A stretch of DNA of 64,000 nt from WHSW01 sp963705955. Lineage in GTDB: Bacteria; Actinomycetota; Thermoleophilia; Solirubrobacterales; 70-9. The notes beneath the pieces are model-generated. The model did no database searches. It had not been told where the DNA came from and saw only the letters and a list, made by a program, of their open reading frames with translations. Position numbers and translations under genes: made by a program. Position 1 is the stretch's first letter; every line of letters begins with the position of its first letter. The stretch lies in contig CAVPLH010000006.1 of the NCBI GenBank assembly GCA_963705955.1, positions 1,426,001-1,490,000 on the forward strand, given 5' to 3'. Positions 34,238 through 43,819 of the stretch are shown one piece after another.

Positions 34238-34990
34238 ATGCGCCTCGCCCTGCTCAGCGACATCCACGCGAACCTGCCCGCGCTCGAAGCGGTGCTGGCT
34301 GAGATCGAGGCCACCGGCGTCGACGAGGTCTGGTGCCTCGGCGACGTGGTCGGCTACGGCGCGCAGCCGAACGAATGCGGCGCCCTGGTCCGCGAGCGCT
34401 GCGCCGTCTGCCTGGTCGGCAACCACGACCTCGCGGCGCTCGACCAGCTCGACATCTCGACCTTCTCGCCCGCCGCGGCCGCCGCGGTGCAGTGGACGCG
34501 GGAGGCGATGCTGGCGCCGACCGCCGACTTCCTCGCCGGCCTCGAACCCTCGTACGAGGCACGCGAGGTTGCCCTCTACCACGCCTCGCCGCGCGACCCG
34601 ATCTGGGAGTACGTGCTCTGGCCCGACCAGGCCGCGCAGTGCATCGCCGTGCAGTCGCGGCGGGTGAGCCTGATCGGGCACTCCCACGTGGCGCTGTTCT
34701 TCGCGCTCGCCGACCCGCGCCCGGGCGCCGAGGATCCGCCGGCGGCTCGCGGCGCCCAGGCGGCCGCCGGGACATCCCTCGATCTCGCGAGGGGCCGCTG
34801 GCTGATCAACCCGGGCAGCGTCGGCCAACCCCGCGACGGGGATCCTCGCGCCGCCTGGCTCGAGCTCGACACCGAAGCCTGGCGGGCGACGTTCCACCGG
34901 ATCGCATACGACGTCGATCGCGCCGCCGACGCGATCGTCGCCGCCGACCTTCCCGAGCACCTGGCGCGGCGCCTCTACGTTGGCCAGTGA
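34238..34990 (+). CDS. Metallophosphoesterase family protein
   Basis: 250 aa calcineurin-like phosphoesterase. Metal-binding motifs in order: 'ALLSDIHANLPALEAVL' (DxH), 'VWCLGDVVGYG' (GD), 'CLVGNHDLAAL' (GNHD), 'YHASPRDP', 'SLIGHSHVALFF' (GHxH). It matches the bacterial YfcE/MJ0936-like group that attacks phosphodiesters or phosphorylated small molecules. Start ATG 34238. A 75-bp linker in the middle ('ALADPRPGAEDPPAARGAQA') is longer than in most relatives. Confidence 0.92.
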   Translation: MRLALLSDIHANLPALEAVLAEIEATGVDEVWCLGDVVGYGAQPNECGALVRERCAVCLVGNHDLAALDQLDISTFSPAAAAAVQWTREAMLAPTADFLAGLEPSYEAREVALYHASPRDPIWEYVLWPDQAAQCIAVQSRRVSLIGHSHVALFFALADPRPGAEDPPAARGAQAAAGTSLDLARGRWLINPGSVGQPRDGDPRAAWLELDTEAWRATFHRIAYDVDRAADAIVAADLPEHLARRLYVGQ

Positions 34991-35013
34991 ACGTGGCGGA
35001 ACGACGCGAGCCA

Positions 35014-35670
35014 ATGTCTAGACTCGCCGCGGTGTCCCGGCGAACCGCAATCTCCCTGCTCGCGTGCGTGATCGCACTAATGGCGGCCGGTTGCGGCTCG
35101 AGTGACGAGGGGACGATTCCGCCTGGCGACGCCGACCAGCTGATCTCGCTTCTGGACGCCACCCAGTCGGACCTGCAGAGCGGCAGCTGCGACCTGATCG
35201 CCGGCCATGCATCGGAGTTCGCCGCGGACGTCGCATCGCTTCCGGACTCGGTCGACCAGTCGGTTCGCGACGAGCTCTCGAAGGCGGCCAAGAACCTCAC
35301 GGCCCTGGCCAAGAACCCGGACCAGTGCGGAGGCGCCAGCGGCGCCAGCGGCGCCCAGGGGGTCGAGAGCACCAGCTCGACGACGAGCACGACCAGCGAG
35401 ACCGTCGAGACGTCGCCTCCGGAGAGCTCCTCGTCGACGCGAGAGGAGACGACGACCGAGGAGCCGCCCTCGAACAACGGCAACGGCGGCGGCCAGGGCA
35501 ACAACGGGGCCGGTCAGGGCCAGGGGCCGCCCGCCCCGCCGCCCTCGCCGCCTCCCGCGCCTCCCGCGCCGCCTCCGGCTCCGCCGGCGGGCAACCAGGG
35601 CGGCGGTCAGACTGGCGAAGCGCCGGCGTCCGGCGGGCTCGGAGCCGGAGGCAAGGTGGGGACCCAGTGA
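35014..35670 (+). CDS. Lipoprotein with Thr/Ser- and Pro-rich C-terminus, paired with a Ser/Thr kinase
   Basis: 218 aa, no family recognised. Start ATG 35014. Signal peptide with lipobox 'IALMAAGCGSS' puts a lipidated Cys near residue 27. A helical domain (about 35-105, 'LISLLDATQSDLQSG', 'VRDELSKAAKNLTALA') is followed by a Ser/Thr/Glu stretch, an Asn/Gly/Gln patch and a poly-Pro run near 170-192. The stop overlaps the kinase start as GTGA. The Ser/Thr-rich exposed tail may span the wall; it could feed a signal to the kinase, which is inference from coupling only. Confidence 0.8.
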   Translation: MSRLAAVSRRTAISLLACVIALMAAGCGSSDEGTIPPGDADQLISLLDATQSDLQSGSCDLIAGHASEFAADVASLPDSVDQSVRDELSKAAKNLTALAKNPDQCGGASGASGAQGVESTSSTTSTTSETVETSPPESSSSTREETTTEEPPSNNGNGGGQGNNGAGQGQGPPAPPPSPPPAPPAPPPAPPAGNQGGGQTGEAPASGGLGAGGKVGTQ

Positions 35671-36914
35671 ACAGCACGATCTCAGATCGCTATGCGCTCG
35701 GCGACCGGCTCGGCTCCGGCGGCATGTCGACCGTCTACCGGGCCACCGACCGGGTGCTCGAGCGCACGGTCGCGGTGAAGATCCTCGCCGAGCACCTCTC
35801 CGACGACGACAAGTTCGTCGCCCGCTTTCGCCGCGAGGCGCTGGCCGTCGCAAAGCTGATCCACCCGAACATCGTCCAGGTCTACGACACCGGAGTCGAC
35901 CGGGACCGCCACTACATCGTCATGGAGTACGTCGAGGGCAAGTCGGTCGCCCAGCTGCTGCAGACCCGAGGACGGCTCGGGCCCGACGCCGGCGTCGAGA
36001 TCGGGATCCAGGCCTGCGCCGGGCTCGAGTACGCCCACCGCCAGGGGATCATCCACCGCGACGTCAAGCCCGGAAACCTGATGGTGATCGGGGGCCCGGC
36101 CGGGCGCCGGCGCAGGGATGCCTCCTCACACGACCCGCCGACCGGCGAGATGACGACGAAGCTGACCGACTTCGGGATCGCCCGGGCGAGCGCCCAGTCG
36201 AGGCTGACCCAGGTCGGCTCGGTGGTCGGCACCGCCGCGTACCTCGCCCCCGAGCAGGCGCGTGGCGAGGAGGCGACCCCGGCGGCCGACGTCTACGCGC
36301 TCGGAGTCGTCCTCTACCAACTGCTGACCGCGCGACTCCCCTGGGAGGGCTCGACCCTCGCCGAGCTCGCGACGCGCCGCGAGAACGAGAGCCCGCTCCC
36401 CCCGAGCTCCTACGATCCCGACGTCCCCGAGACGCTGTCGACCGCCGTCCTGCGCTCGCTCGAGGGCGACGCCTCGATGCGCTACTCGTCGGCGCGCGAG
36501 CTCTCGCGGGCGCTCGAGTCCGGGATCGCCGGCCGCGAGCCGGCGACCCCCGCCGAGGAGCTGCCCACGAACATGCTGAGCGCGCCGACGACCGCCGCGA
36601 CCCGGCGCCTCGAGCGCGACACGGTGACGCCGATCTCCCCGGAGCCGGCGATCCCGCCGCGCCGCCCGGCGCCGCTGCCGCAGCGTCCGGCGCCCGCCGC
36701 CGCCGCGCCGCCCCCCCGGCGCTCGGTCGCGAGCCGGGTCGGCCGCGCGATCGGCATCCTGCTGCTGATCGCCCTGCTCGCCGGGGTGATCGCCGCGGCG
36801 GTCCTGCTGCTCACCGACGCGGGTCAGAACACCGATCTCGGGAACACGATCCGGACCACGATCGACAGCCAGATCCAGTCGCTGAAGGACTTCATCAACC
36901 AGAACACGCAGTAG
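35667..36914 (+). CDS. PknB-like membrane Ser/Thr protein kinase without PASTA domains
   Basis: 415 aa. Start GTG 35667 overlaps the lipoprotein stop. Kinase domain: glycine loop 'LGSGGMSTVYRA', Lys in 'RTVAVKILAEHL', catalytic 'QGIIHRDVKPGNLMV' (HRD), 'LTDFGIARASAQ' (DFG) and 'AYLAPEQARGEEA'. About 25 unusual residues rich in Arg/Asp are inserted between HRD and DFG. A Pro/Arg linker leads to one membrane helix 'IGILLLIALLAGVIAAAVLL' (about 367-387) and a short 25-residue outer tail, so there is no PASTA sensor; the coupled lipoprotein may supply the external part. Confidence 0.93.
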   Translation: MNSTISDRYALGDRLGSGGMSTVYRATDRVLERTVAVKILAEHLSDDDKFVARFRREALAVAKLIHPNIVQVYDTGVDRDRHYIVMEYVEGKSVAQLLQTRGRLGPDAGVEIGIQACAGLEYAHRQGIIHRDVKPGNLMVIGGPAGRRRRDASSHDPPTGEMTTKLTDFGIARASAQSRLTQVGSVVGTAAYLAPEQARGEEATPAADVYALGVVLYQLLTARLPWEGSTLAELATRRENESPLPPSSYDPDVPETLSTAVLRSLEGDASMRYSSARELSRALESGIAGREPATPAEELPTNMLSAPTTAATRRLERDTVTPISPEPAIPPRRPAPLPQRPAPAAAAPPPRRSVASRVGRAIGILLLIALLAGVIAAAVLLLTDAGQNTDLGNTIRTTIDSQIQSLKDFINQNTQ

Positions 36915-36927
36915 GCGCCGCTGCTCG

Positions 36928-38139
36928 TCAGCCCCGGGGTGACTCCCACGGCGCGGCCCCTGCCAGCAGCGCCTCCCGGTAGCGGCCGAACGACCCGCGG
37001 CGAATCCCCTCCCGGGCGCCGGCGACCAGCCGCTCGAGAAAGGCAAGGTTGTGGAGCGTGAGCAGCCGCCCCGCGGTCTGCGGCTCGGCGCGCGCCAGGT
37101 AGTGCAGGTAGGCGCGGGTGTGGGCGGCGCAGGTCGGGCACGGACAGCCGTCGGCGAGCGGGGCCTCGTCGAGCGCGAAGGCCGCCTTGGTGACGTCGAA
37201 GCGAAACCGCGCCCCGGGCAGCGGGGCGAGCGCCATCCCGTGGCGGGCGAGCCGGGTCGGCACCGCGCAGTCGAAGAGGTCGATCCCGAGCCCGATCCCG
37301 GTCAGCAGGTCGTCGGGCTCGCCGATCCCGAGCAGGTGCTTGGGCGCCTCCGTGGGAAGCATCGGGACGGTGAGATCGAGGACGCCGTGCATCTCGGGCT
37401 TGTCGCGGCCGAGCGTGCCTCCGATCGCGAGCCCGTCGACGGCCGCCGCCGAGACCGCTTCCGCGGACTCGCGGCGCAGGTCCTCGTGGACGCCGCCCTG
37501 GACGATCCCGAACACCGCCTGGGTCGCCGGCCCGCGGCGGGCGTGCCAGTCGAGGCAGCGATCGAGCCAGCGATGGGTGCGCGCGGTCGAGCGGACGGTG
37601 TATTCGCGCTCGGCGTGGTACGGCGTGCACTCGTCGAAGGCGAGCGCGATGTCGGAGCCGAGCGCGGCCTGGACCGACATCGACTCCTCCGGCCCCATGA
37701 ACCGCTCCGACCCGTCGATGTAGGAGCGGAACGCCACCCCGCGCTCGGAGATCTCGATCACCCCGCCCCCGCTCCCCGCCCCGCCCCGGCGGCCCTTGAT
37801 CTCGTCGGCGACGTTGCCGTGCGCCAGCGAGAAGACCTGAAAGCCCCCCGAGTCGGTGAGCATCGCGCGTTCCCAGCCGATGAACCGGTGCAGGCCGCCG
37901 AGCTCGGCGATCCGCTCCGCGCCCGGGCTGAGGAAGAGGTGGAACGTGTTGCCGAGGATCAGCTCGAAGCCGAGCCGCTCGACGTCGTCGAGGTCGAGCG
38001 TCCGCACAGCGCCGCGGGTCGCGAGCGGGATGAATGCGGGAGTCTCGACCGAACCGTGCGAAGTGAGGAGCCGCCCTGTCCGGGCGGCTCCGTCACGCGC
38101 TTCGATCTCGAACTCGAGCCTCGCCGGGTCGCTTCGCAC
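36928..38139 (-). CDS. tgt: Queuine/preQ1 tRNA-guanine transglycosylase
   Basis: Exchanges guanine-34 for preQ1 in GUN-anticodon tRNAs. 403 aa; 'TPAFIPLATRGAVRTL', nucleophile region 'MLTDSGGFQVFSL', second Asp in 'GIDLFDCAVPTRLAR', and zinc ligands 'CPCPTCAAHTRAYLHYL'. An insertion 'RRGGAGSGGG' near 117 is unusual. Start ATG 38139. It converges with the kinase gene (13 bp). No other queuosine genes are in the window. Confidence 0.95.
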   Translation of the reverse strand: MRSDPARLEFEIEARDGAARTGRLLTSHGSVETPAFIPLATRGAVRTLDLDDVERLGFELILGNTFHLFLSPGAERIAELGGLHRFIGWERAMLTDSGGFQVFSLAHGNVADEIKGRRGGAGSGGGVIEISERGVAFRSYIDGSERFMGPEESMSVQAALGSDIALAFDECTPYHAEREYTVRSTARTHRWLDRCLDWHARRGPATQAVFGIVQGGVHEDLRRESAEAVSAAAVDGLAIGGTLGRDKPEMHGVLDLTVPMLPTEAPKHLLGIGEPDDLLTGIGLGIDLFDCAVPTRLARHGMALAPLPGARFRFDVTKAAFALDEAPLADGCPCPTCAAHTRAYLHYLARAEPQTAGRLLTLHNLAFLERLVAGAREGIRRGSFGRYREALLAGAAPWESPRG

Positions 38140-38160
38140 GACCGGCAGGCTAGAGGAGCC

Positions 38161-38643
38161 CTAGTCGGCCTCGGACTCCTTCGCCGTGCCGTTGACGCTC
38201 GCCGGCGCCGATCGCCACCCGGTGTGGCTTGCGCTCCGCCGGCTTCGGGATCCGGACCTCGAGCACCCCGTCGTCGAAGTCCGCCGAGATGCGGTCGGCG
38301 TCGATCCCGTCGGGGAGCGTCATCGAGCGTGCGAACCGTCCGAAGGATCGCTCGACGCGGTAGTAGCCCTCGGCGCGCTCCTCGTTGTCCGCCGTGCGCT
38401 CACCGGAGATCGTCAGCATCGCCGTCCTTGACCTCGATCTCGACGTCGTCGCGTCCGAGACCGGGAAGGTCGGCGCGCAGGACGAGCCGATCGTCGGTCT
38501 CGACCAGATCCGATCGCCGGCACCCAGCGGCGCGTCGCCCCGGGCGCCCCGTTCGGGCCGCCGAAGAAGACGTCGAACACCCGGTTGACCTCCGACTGCA
38601 GCGGGTCCAGCCCTCGTGCCGGCTCCCATCGAACCAATGCCAT
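38161..38643 (-). CDS. Hsp20/alpha-crystallin small heat shock protein, three frame shifts
   Basis: About 159 aa when repaired. Start ATG 38643 (MALVRWEPARGLDPLQSEVN). The alpha-crystallin domain must be read across three frames: 'RRWVPAI' / 'DLVETDDRLVLRADLPGLG' / 'MLTISGERTADNEERAEGYY' and 'DDGVLEVRIPKPAERK' / 'ASVNGTAKESEAD'. The three shifts near 38510, 38420 and 38203 each close by dropping one G (gene strand), and the repaired length is exactly 160 codons including the stop at 38161. An ATP-independent chaperone. It has its own strong promoter with direct repeats, see the upstream feature. Confidence 0.87.
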
Positions 38644-38664
38644 CTTCCTACCTCCTACGAATAT

Positions 38665-38730
38665 CGACTAAGTAAACCTAAGTCGAGTGTATAGCAGATC
38701 AGAGGAGTCAATTCAAGCTATACCTAAGTC
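38665..38730 (-). promoter_or_regulatory. Promoter and operator of the Hsp20 gene
   Basis: On the - strand TTGAAT (38716-38711), a 17-bp spacer and TATACA (38693-38688) form a near-consensus promoter, rare in this G+C-rich DNA. Three copies of an ACT(T/A)AG motif flank it: one upstream of the -35 (38723-38729) and two as an imperfect palindrome at 38665-38685, overlapping the start of transcription. This pattern suggests a repressor that controls heat or stress induction; it is not a HAIR or CIRCE consensus. Confidence 0.7.
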
Positions 38731-40306
38731 ACTTCGCATCAGATTCATGGGCCTCAGAGCCGGCCGCCTCGACGAGCGAGTGCCCGGTCATCGCCGCCGG
38801 CTGCTCGATCCCGAGCAGCGCGAGGGCCGTTGGCGCGACGTCGGCGAGGATCCCTCCCCCGGCGAGGGCGAGGCCCGGGACCGTGACGATCAACGGGACC
38901 GGGTTCAGGGTGTGGGCGGTGTGCGGCGACCCGTCGGGCTCGAGCATCTGCTCGGCGTTGCCGTGGTCGGAGGTGACGATGCAGGCGCCGCCGCCGGCGT
39001 GGACCGCCGCGACCACGTCTCCGAGGTGCGAGTCGACGGCCTCGATCGCGCTCACCGCGGCCGGGATGCTGCCCGTGTGGCCGACCATGTCGGGGTTCGC
39101 GAAGTTGATGATCCCGAACCTGTAGTCGGCCTCGCTCCACCGACGCACGAACGCTTCGGCGGCCGCCGCGGCGCTCATCTCGGGCTTCTGGTCGTAGGTG
39201 GGGACGTCGCGCGGCGAGTCGACCAGGCACCGCTCCTCGCCCGCCCACTCCTTTTCGCGACCTCCGTTGAAGAAGTAGGTGACGTGGGCGTACTTCTCCG
39301 TCTCCGCGACGTGGAGTTGGCGGGCGTCGTGCTCGGCGAGCACCTCGGCCAGAGTCGTCTCCGGCTCGAGGGGTGGAAATGCGACCGGATACGGCCAGCC
39401 GTCGCGGTATCGCGTCAGCGTCGTCAGCTCGACCCGGGGCGGGTCGCCGCGGTCGAACTCCGAGAAGTCGGGCTCGCCGAGGGCCATCGTCAGCTGCCGG
39501 GCGCGATCGGGGCGGAAGTTGAAGTGGATCACCGCGTCACCGTCGCCGACTCCGTCGTAGTCGCCGATCACGGTCGGGCGGATGAACTCATCGGTCTCGC
39601 CACGCTCGTAGGCCTCGGCGACCGCCTCGGCGGCGGTCGCCGCGTGCAGGCCCTCGGCGTGGACGATGGCGTCGTATGCGAGCTTCGTCCGCTCCCAGTG
39701 GCGGTCGCGGTCCATCCCGTAGTAGCGCCCCCCGACGGTCCCGATCCGGCCCGCGTGGCGCAGCCAGCGCTCGACCTCGGCGATGTAGCCCGGTGCCGAT
39801 TTGGGCGGCGTGTCGCGGCCGTCGGTGAGCGCATGGACGACGACTTCGGGGACGCCCTCCTGCGCGGCCAGCTCGATCATCGCTTCGACGTGCTCCCAGC
39901 CGGAATGGACGCCGCCGTCGGAGACGAGGCCGATCAGGTGCAGCCGGCCACGGGGACCTTCGCGGGCCGCCGCGCACGCCGCCAGCAGGGCCTCGTACTC
40001 GAACCACGAGCCGTCGGCGATCGCGTCGTCGATCCTCGCCAGGTCCTGCGCGACGACGGCGCCGGCGCCGAGGTTGAGATGGCCGACCTCGGAGTTGCCC
40101 ATCTGGCCGTCCGGGAGCCCGACGTCGCGGCCGCTGGCCGAGAGGGTCGTCCGCGGGTAGGTCGACCAGAGCTCGTCGAAGACCGGCGTCGCAGCCTGGT
40201 CGACCGCGTTCCCGGGGCCCGGAGGCGCGAGCCCGAAGCCGTCGAGGATGATCAGGCAGAGGGAAGGTACGGGCAATTCGGCGGGTCCTGGGGGGATTTG
40301 GGTCAT
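38729..40306 (-). CDS. gpmI: 2,3-bisphosphoglycerate-independent phosphoglycerate mutase
   Basis: Interconverts 3- and 2-phosphoglycerate, 525 aa, Mn-dependent. 'LCLIILDGFGLAPPGPGNAV' gives the first metal Asp, 'PDGQMGNSEVGHLNLGAG' the phosphoserine loop, 'GLVSDGGVHSGWEH' and 'VHALTDGRDTPPKSAPGY' the substrate contacts, 'NFANPDMVGHTGS' and 'VTSDHGNAEQM' the remaining ligands. Start ATG 40306. It ends the gapA-pgk-tpiA-gpmI glycolytic run; its stop lies within the Hsp20 upstream region. Confidence 0.96.
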   Translation of the reverse strand: MTQIPPGPAELPVPSLCLIILDGFGLAPPGPGNAVDQAATPVFDELWSTYPRTTLSASGRDVGLPDGQMGNSEVGHLNLGAGAVVAQDLARIDDAIADGSWFEYEALLAACAAAREGPRGRLHLIGLVSDGGVHSGWEHVEAMIELAAQEGVPEVVVHALTDGRDTPPKSAPGYIAEVERWLRHAGRIGTVGGRYYGMDRDRHWERTKLAYDAIVHAEGLHAATAAEAVAEAYERGETDEFIRPTVIGDYDGVGDGDAVIHFNFRPDRARQLTMALGEPDFSEFDRGDPPRVELTTLTRYRDGWPYPVAFPPLEPETTLAEVLAEHDARQLHVAETEKYAHVTYFFNGGREKEWAGEERCLVDSPRDVPTYDQKPEMSAAAAAEAFVRRWSEADYRFGIINFANPDMVGHTGSIPAAVSAIEAVDSHLGDVVAAVHAGGGACIVTSDHGNAEQMLEPDGSPHTAHTLNPVPLIVTVPGLALAGGGILADVAPTALALLGIEQPAAMTGHSLVEAAGSEAHESDAK

Positions 40307-40317
40307 CGGTGCATCTC

Positions 40318-40415
40318 AGCAGGGAGCTGGCAGCTGGCAGCTGGGAGCTGGCAGGGAGGCCGGCGTCACGGGCCAGCCCTCTCCCTGCTCCAAGCTCCAA
40401 GCTCCCTGCTCAACT
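40318..40415. repeat. Heptamer repeats in inverted arrangement, gpmI-tpiA boundary
   Basis: Left block 40318-40359 has six 7-bp units on the + strand (AGCAGGG, AGCTGGC twice, AGCTGGG, AGCTGGC, AGGGAGG). Right block 40383-40410 holds CCCTGCT, CCAAGCT twice, CCCTGCT, the same unit family (AGCNNGG) on the opposite strand. The two blocks can fold as a large imperfect hairpin. The right block is inside the tpiA reading frame and encodes its last residues. Confidence 0.9.
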
Positions 40416-41172
40416 CCGCCCCCCTGCAGACCGCGAGGAAGTCGTCCGGCTCGAGCGACGCGCCTCCGACCAGCCCGCCGTCGATGTCCGGCTCGGAGAA
40501 GAGCTCGGCGGCGTTGTCCGGCTTCACCGAGCCGCCGTAGAGGACCCGAACCGCGGCCGCGGCCTCGGGACCGCGCTCGGCGAGCAGCGCGCGGATGAAC
40601 GCGCACGCCTCCTGGGCCTGGTCGGGTGTCGCCGTACGGCCGGTGCCGATCGCCCAGATCGGCTCGTAGGCGACGACGACGCGGCCCAGGGTCGCCGCGT
40701 CGACGCTCGCCAGGTCGGCCTCGAGCTGCCGCCGGAGCACGGACTCGGTCTGCTCGGCGTCGCGCTCGGCCTCGGTCTCGCCGACGCAGAGGATCGGCTC
40801 GAGGTCCGCGGCGAGCAACGCCGGCAGCTTGCGGGCGAGCGCCTCGTCGGTCTCGCCGAAGAGCTGTCGGCGCTCGGAGTGCCCGACGATCGACCCCCCG
40901 ACCCCGAGCTCGACGAGCATCGGGATCGAGATCTCGCCGGTGAACGCGCCGGCCGGCTCCGAGTGCACGTTCTGGGCCGCGATTCGGACCGGCGAGCGAC
41001 GGGTCCGCTCGACCGCGGCCGGAAGCGAGGTGTACGGGGGGCAGACGACGATCTCGATCCCGGTCAGCTCGCCGAGCGAGCCGACGAAACGATCGAGGAA
41101 GTCCTCGGTCTCGGCGACCGTCTTGTGCATCTTCCAGTTCGCCGCGACCAGCGGCGCGCGCGGGTCAGGCAT
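40366..41172 (-). CDS. tpiA: Triosephosphate isomerase with repeat-encoded C-terminal tail
   Basis: Interconverts DHAP and glyceraldehyde-3-phosphate. 268 aa, slightly long. 'LVAANWKMHKTVAE' supplies the N-terminal Lys, 'SIVGHSERRQLFGETDE' the catalytic His95, 'VVAYEPIWAIGTGRTATP' the catalytic Glu and loop 6, 'VLYGGSVKPDNAAEL' the phosphate site. The normal end 'DFLAVCRGAEL' is followed by 'SRELGAWSRERAGP', encoded by the heptamer repeats. Start ATG 41172, overlapping pgk by 8 bp. Confidence 0.96.
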   Translation of the reverse strand: MPDPRAPLVAANWKMHKTVAETEDFLDRFVGSLGELTGIEIVVCPPYTSLPAAVERTRRSPVRIAAQNVHSEPAGAFTGEISIPMLVELGVGGSIVGHSERRQLFGETDEALARKLPALLAADLEPILCVGETEAERDAEQTESVLRRQLEADLASVDAATLGRVVVAYEPIWAIGTGRTATPDQAQEACAFIRALLAERGPEAAAAVRVLYGGSVKPDNAAELFSEPDIDGGLVGGASLEPDDFLAVCRGAELSRELGAWSRERAGP

Positions 41173-42376
41173 CTCTCAGCGCCTCCACTCCGGGCAGCTC
41201 CCTGCCCTCGATCAGCTCCAGCGACGCCCCGCCGCCGGTCGACAGCCAGTCGACGCTCCCGGCGAGCCCGAACGACGCCAGCGCGGCCGCGGAGTCGCCG
41301 CCGCCGACCACGGTCACGCCGGGGGCGTTCGCGATCGACTCGGCGATCGCCCGAGTTCCGGCGGCGAACGGCGCCAGCTCGAAGGCGCCCATCGGCCCGT
41401 TCCAGAACACCGTCCCCGCGGCGGCGATCCGGTCGCCGTACGCGACCGCCGTGCGCGGGCCGATGTCGAGCCCGATCCAGCCGTCGGGCACCTCGACCCC
41501 GTCGAGCACGCGGCGCTCGGTCTCGGCCGAGAACTCGCGCCCGATCACGAGGTCGACGGGCAGCAGCAGCTCGCACTCCGAGCTCGCGGCGCGCTCGAGC
41601 GCCTCGCCGGCGAGCTCGACCCCACGCTCCTCGACCAGGGAGTCGCCGGTCGGGATCCCCTGGCTGCGGAAGAAGCTGAAGCACATCGCGCCTCCGATCA
41701 GGACGCTCTCGGCGCGCTCGAGGAAGCGGTCGATGACCGCGATCTTGCCCGAGACCTTCGCTCCGCCGAGGACGACGCAGAGCGGCCGCACGGGGTCGTC
41801 GCGGACCGCGGTCAGTTCGCGGACCTCGCGCTCGAGCAGCAGACCCGCGTACCCGGGAAGCAGCCGGGCGACCCCGACCGTGCTCGCGTGAGCGCGATGG
41901 GCGGCGCCGAACGCGTCGTTGACGAACACCTCCGCGAGCCGCGCCAGGCCGGCCGCGAGCTCGGGATCGTTTCGCTCCTCGCCGGGCTCGAAGCGGCTGT
42001 TCTCGAGCATCAGCACGTCGCCCGGGCCGAGCCGCGCCGCCTCGGCCTCGACCTCGGGTCCGACGACCGCCGATCCCAGCTCGACCTCGGCGCCGAGCAG
42101 CTCTGCGAGCCGAGCCGCGACGGGCGCCGTCGAGAGCGCCGGGTCGAAGCCCTCCTTCGGGCGGTCGAGGTGGGAGACGAGGACGATCGCGGCGCCGCGC
42201 TCGCGCAGCAACTCGATCGTCGGCAGGGCGGCGCGAATGCGCGTGTCGTCGGCGACCACCGGCCCCTCCGGGTCATCCGAGAGGGGGACGTTGAGGTCGG
42301 CTCTGAGCAGCACCCGCGCGCCGTCGACCGGCGCGTCGCGGACGCTCGCCTTCGAGAAGCTGCCGCGGTCGCTCAA
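41165..42376 (-). CDS. pgk: Phosphoglycerate kinase
   Basis: 403 aa, ATP-forming step of glycolysis. 'VLLRADLNVPLSDDPEG', 'SHLDRPKEGFDPALST', 'LENSRFEPGEERNDPELA', 'VLGGAKVSGKIAVIDRFLE', 'WNGPMGAFELAPFAAGT' and 'VVGGGDSAAALASFG' are all standard. Start ATG 42376 (MSDRGSFSKASVRDAPVDGA) lies 21 bp after gapA. The 3' end overlaps tpiA, so the two are coupled. Confidence 0.97.
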   Translation of the reverse strand: MSDRGSFSKASVRDAPVDGARVLLRADLNVPLSDDPEGPVVADDTRIRAALPTIELLRERGAAIVLVSHLDRPKEGFDPALSTAPVAARLAELLGAEVELGSAVVGPEVEAEAARLGPGDVLMLENSRFEPGEERNDPELAAGLARLAEVFVNDAFGAAHRAHASTVGVARLLPGYAGLLLEREVRELTAVRDDPVRPLCVVLGGAKVSGKIAVIDRFLERAESVLIGGAMCFSFFRSQGIPTGDSLVEERGVELAGEALERAASSECELLLPVDLVIGREFSAETERRVLDGVEVPDGWIGLDIGPRTAVAYGDRIAAAGTVFWNGPMGAFELAPFAAGTRAIAESIANAPGVTVVGGGDSAAALASFGLAGSVDWLSTGGGASLELIEGRELPGVEALRDA

Positions 42377-42397
42377 GCCCGTCCCGGTGGTGGCGCG

Positions 42398-43406
<1,009 letters not shown>

Positions 43407-43793
43407 CCGAACCTCCGTAGAGCTCTTCGCTGAGCTGCTGCCGACCGCGACCTCGACCCGGTGCCCGTCGGGGTCGCGCAGGTACGCCGAGTAGTAGCTG
43501 GCACCGTACTCGGGCCGCGGGCCGGGTGGCCCGTCGTCGATCCCGCCGGCGGCGCAACCACCCTCCCAGGAGCCCTTGACGGCGGAGATGCCGCTGGCCG
43601 AGAAGCAGACGTGCCCGCCCGGCGAGCCCGGTGACTCCGCCGCGTAGCTGAAGAAGATCGGGCGCACGATGCCCCAGGCGATCACCTCGTTCGTGTCGAG
43701 GTGGCGGCGCCACCCGAGCGCCCCGAGCACGGCGTCATAGAAGCGGCCGCTGCGCTCCAGGTCCGTGGCCTCGACGCTGACGTGGTGGATCAC
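43407..43793 (-). CDS. VOC (glyoxalase/dioxygenase) family protein, no stop before gapA
   Basis: About 129 residues from GTG 43793: 'VIHHVSVEATDLERSGRFYD' is the classical first beta-alpha-beta of a VOC module, with the later metal-side strand 'SAYLRDPDGHRVEVAVG'. Family members are small metalloenzymes or resistance proteins; substrate unknown. The reading frame runs through 'SSSAKSSTEVR' straight into gapA without a stop. A stop may have been lost, or an inserted base may hide one. gapA has its own ribosome site, so a VOC-GAPDH fusion is not needed. Confidence 0.8.
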
Positions 43794-43819
43794 CGCCGGA
43801 AAACTACCCGGGAGCCGCG

